64,000 nt of DNA, from positions 171,718,301 through 171,782,300 of the forward strand of contig NC_084663.1 in the NCBI RefSeq assembly GCF_028389875.1, in the 5' to 3' direction. Shown one piece after another: positions 60,611-64,000 of the stretch (position 1 is the first letter of the stretch; each line of letters opens with the position of its first letter). This DNA is from Rhea pennata. Its lineage: Eukaryota; Chordata; Aves; Rheiformes; Rheidae. The notes beneath the pieces were generated by a model. It had not been told where the DNA came from. It searched no databases and was given only the letters and a program-made list of their open reading frames with translations. The translations under genes and the position numbers were made by a program.

Positions 60611-63600
60611 ATGCTTAATCGAAGTTGTCTTCCTAAAAAAAAAAAGAATACCTCGGTAGGTTTTTAAGAAGCAGAGAAAGCAATCAATATGGGAGCCAGG
60701 GAAGCATGCTGATAACATGCAGTCAGGAAATGTCCTTGGAACAGAACTGTGTATTGAATGCATAGCTCTTGTCTGCCCTCTTAATACTCTTGTCCAGTCG
60801 CTTATGATTTCCTTATCATTTCTTCTTCTCAATAGTTATGCATTTAGATAGGATGATTTTTTAAACACATTTTTGCCATAGCGTGAGTTTGCATGAGTCA
60901 ATGGGATTTTTTTTGGAGGGAAAATGCTTATGCTGGAAACTACTGGATTGGATTGTTCTTTTCTTCTTTTAGAAAAAAGAAGGATTTTGGAAAAGTAGGC
61001 TAAGTGCCAAATTTAAATGCTTCGTGGAATAGCTACAGAACTTCAGGCAATCAGAATAAAGTCATTTTCTGAAAACCTTAAATGTTCTGTTAAATAACCT
61101 GACAGATTTTTTCCTGAAAGTTCAATGTTATTGATAAACATTGTTGGGTTTTTTTTATATAACATTGCTCAAGAACAGCATAAATATATAACTAAATTTC
61201 CTTTGCTCTTCAAAGAGTTTAATAACTGCCCAAGGTACCAGTAAGTCCTATTATTAATATTATCCAATATCAAATAAGAATGCCACAAAACACTCCATAT
61301 ATCTGAATGTCAGTCAGCAGTCTCACAGTCAAACTCTCTTAAATGGAAAGTTTTCTGTGTTCTATTATTCCAAACAGAAAGAAAAACTACCAGAGACTAT
61401 TAGTTGATCACTAGGTGGCATAAAATATTCCTAACTCCCCAGTACAGTCACAGGGCTTTATAGAATTCCTATTTAAACCAATAAGAGCTTTTCAAACAGC
61501 CTCAAAAGGAGAAGGATCAGGGTGGTATTTAGTAATACTGGGCCTTACACGTAGAGTGCCAGCAATTTATAAATCAGTGCTACTGGATAAAATGAACACA
61601 AAACGTCATCCCACAGCGCTAGTGGTGGTCCAGCAGCTGGCCAAGGATTTGCTCCATGGAGAAAAGAACTGAATAAATCAGTTCCACACCTGCAACAGCT
61701 TTAATTTGAAATATTTTAACTATTTTTGTTTCCCTTCTCAATAACCACCACACAAAGATGATGGGTAAGTGCTGGGTACACTGCAAACAGCTGCATTCTC
61801 TCCCTTTGCTGCCTGTTAAAGGAGGCAAAAAAAATCAGCAGCCTTCTTCTATAGGGAGACAATATTTTGCCTTGCTGCATCCTTCTTTTGCCTGAGGACT
61901 CTCTCACTTCATTGCTTTGTAGTAGTCAGGATATTAATGAGGACTGCAAATCTCAGTGTACCTGCTGCACGGTATGTCCTGGTTGAACTGTTTCTGCTTT
62001 TGGTGCGGCTACTTCAACATAAAAAAGATGCATTTCTTTTGGGGCAAAGCAAGTACTCATGAAAAGTAACAACATGAAAATCCTGGAGACAGCTGATTCT
62101 TCACTTGTGCTGAGCTTGTCCTCATAATCCTCAGCTTTTCACCTTTACTGTTTAAGTGGCTTAGGTCTCCCAGCACCTATGAACTGGTGAAAGAAAAGAG
62201 ACATACAGCAGAGAGACTTTTATTCTCATGGGCATAGATGATGTTTTGGAGTATTGCACTTATTTGGGAAAGATGACACTGTCAGATCATGTTTAGGCTA
62301 GAGGTCTAATCAAGTCTCTTTCTGGATCATGTTAAAATCTAAATCTTCTTAGAGGATTCTGTATGGTGATAAGACTACATGAATGTGAATATGTTTGTGA
62401 AAGAGCTATGCAGAAACTTTAGTATCATATATTCATTTGCTTTCAGATGATATTGAAATTGAAAAACAAAATAGGTAGACAAGTTTTGAATAGCCTACAA
62501 TAGTTTGTAAGAGAAAGAGAGAAGAAACTCAGTATTTTTAATATCCTGCATTTAAACCATGAAACTCATTGCCACCGAACATTCTTTCTATAAGTTTATA
62601 TGATTTCAGAGAGCAACTAGATAATTTAATGGAATAAAAACTGAAGGATATTAAACAGAAAGGCACCATCTTAGCTCTGGAAGTCACTGAGCAACAGACG
62701 ACCAAATCTGGGGAGTACTTGGGGAAGTATCACTGCGTTTTCCATTTTTTTCCATTGTTTTCCTTCAGCATTTGCTATTGGGCTATTGTCTGAGACAGAA
62801 CACTGCTTGATTTGATCCCAGCTGTTGGTATGTTATGTAACCTGGGCCTCATCTTATCTGAAAATTAGATACTACCAATATTGCTAAATGACAGTGGCCA
62901 TAACTGCTGGGTTTTCTGATAGATCTGGGATGCCTGACCATGCTTGCTAGACCAGGCTCTTCCAGTAATTCAAGTACCTCCCTTATTTGTGATGTTGCTC
63001 AGACAAATTGTAGCTGCCTAGCTGCTCAATTGAAAGTGCTTATAGATCAGAGTAATTTAGGTCTTTAGATGAGATCAAGAGAATTTTAAAGACCAAAACA
63101 TTGGCACCTAAGGAAATTTGCAGGTGCTGACTGTAGGATTCCTGGGTTTTTTTTGTTTGTTTGTTTGTTTTCCCCCTTGGACTTCAGTTCCTGAAATCTG
63201 CTCAAACCCCAGAGTGTTCTCCAGGTCTCATTCACAAAATAGTATATAAGAGGCATTGAAGCTGTATTGTTACAGTGTGCATTGCTTACTGGGCTACAGT
63301 GTGTATTGCTGACTATGTGCAATGTGTATTTTTTAGTGTATGGTACAAGCACTGGCCCATGATGAAAGTGGGAGTAGTGCGGTGATGTGTCACTCATCCT
63401 CAGGGCCCAACAGGCATGATAGCTCCCTTTCCCTGGGAAAGTGCTAGTATTGCAACTTCCGTACTAGAAGAGAGACAATACAGGAGAAAGTGACTGCTTA
63501 TGCATCCTGCTGGCCCCTACGTACTACCTAAGAGACCTCCTTCAACACCTCTCATTTATAAAGCTCTTCAGGTTGACATAGCTCCGAGAACTTATTAACA

Positions 63601-64000
63601 GAAGCACCACAAGCAGAAGCAGCAGTGTCTTTGTTCAGGCAAATCATAGAGCAGCACAAAGTACCTGGAGATTTATGTGAAACAAAACTGTTGCTAAAGT
63701 AATGTAATCAGAAAGGTAGTGTAAGATGAGATGACATGTTCATGCTTGCTATGCATTAGGGAAGAAAATAGGGACAAGTCCTCTATCCTCCTCTTTCATT
63801 GACTTCTCTTTTTCATGTCTCTAAAACAGAGTTTACAAGGTCTGTAGAGACTTAAAATTCACTCCTTTCTGAGATCTGTACCTCACACAAATTAATGAAG
63901 AATAAAATGAAAGTTCATGCCTTCTTCCCTGCCTTGATTGCTCGGGACAGCCCTGGTACTTTTTGCCTGCATTTCAAGACAATTGTTTATTCATTTTCTC
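60611..64000. other. AT-rich unique DNA to the window end
   Basis: Only the TTTG repeat at 63.15 kb is identified. Open frames are short and unremarkable. Repeated GTGTATTGCT / GTGCATTGCTTACT strings at 63276-63330 suggest a small local duplication. Confidence 0.45.
63145..63171. repeat. (TTTG)n microsatellite
   Basis: GGG is followed by eight T and then four TTTG-type units ending in TTTTCCCCC. Confidence 0.95.

Noticed and set aside
1..64000. CRISPR arrays, operons, bacterial promoters, phage or IS elements
   Set aside because: The repeat content and gene density are those of a vertebrate nuclear genome; no direct-repeat arrays with regular spacers were seen.

Overview
The window looks like avian nuclear DNA, either an intergenic desert or the inside of a very long intron. 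The evidence is the repeat content. There are several CR1 (chicken repeat 1) non-LTR retrotransposon copies with the usual 3' ends: a sense tail that reads ...GATCTCCAGAGGTCCCTTCCAACCTT... followed by ATTCTGTG-type octamers. There are also two copies of a tRNA-Ile-like SINE fused to the same CR1 tail, an arrangement known to me from the songbird SINE TguSINE1. A passerine or related bird is the best guess. The sequence is AT-rich with stops in all frames. Apart from the reverse transcriptase of one CR1, I found no reading frame that I recognise as a host gene, and no functional RNA gene.

Layout: 1-11.9 kb is mostly unique AT-rich DNA with a T10G16 run at 4.25 kb. Ancient tRNA-like SINE remnants lie at 11.9, 18.5, 54.3 and 57.2 kb (a doubtful fifth is at 26.8 kb). 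A CR1 3' fragment lies at 13.45-13.70 kb. The tRNA-Ile/CR1 SINE copies are at 15.50-15.64 and 38.29-38.43 kb, both on the minus strand. Simple repeats are scattered at 18.5, 22.4, 31.1, 34.2, 34.6, 37.8, 40.8, 45.1, 46.0, 49.9, 55.4, 59.9 and 63.15 kb. The largest element is a 1.9-kb CR1 at 47.23-49.13 kb. It keeps recognisable reverse transcriptase motifs but is broken by a frameshift, at least three stops and an internal 3' deletion. Further CR1 pieces are at 50.19-50.30 kb (minus), 54.56-55.06 kb (plus), and a much older, turtle-CR1-like copy at about 60.02-60.61 kb.

The known elements fit together as one retroposition system. CR1 encodes the reverse transcriptase, and the tRNA-headed SINE carries a CR1-type 3' tail, presumably so that CR1 protein copies it. 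All copies here look dead. The least explained stretches are a pair of odd open frames at 45.63-46.04 kb (Trp-rich, then acidic), a small CpG-rich patch at 57.6-57.74 kb with splice-like flanks, and several short perfect or near-perfect inverted repeats. I saw no convincing new biological system; these points are offered with modest interest scores.
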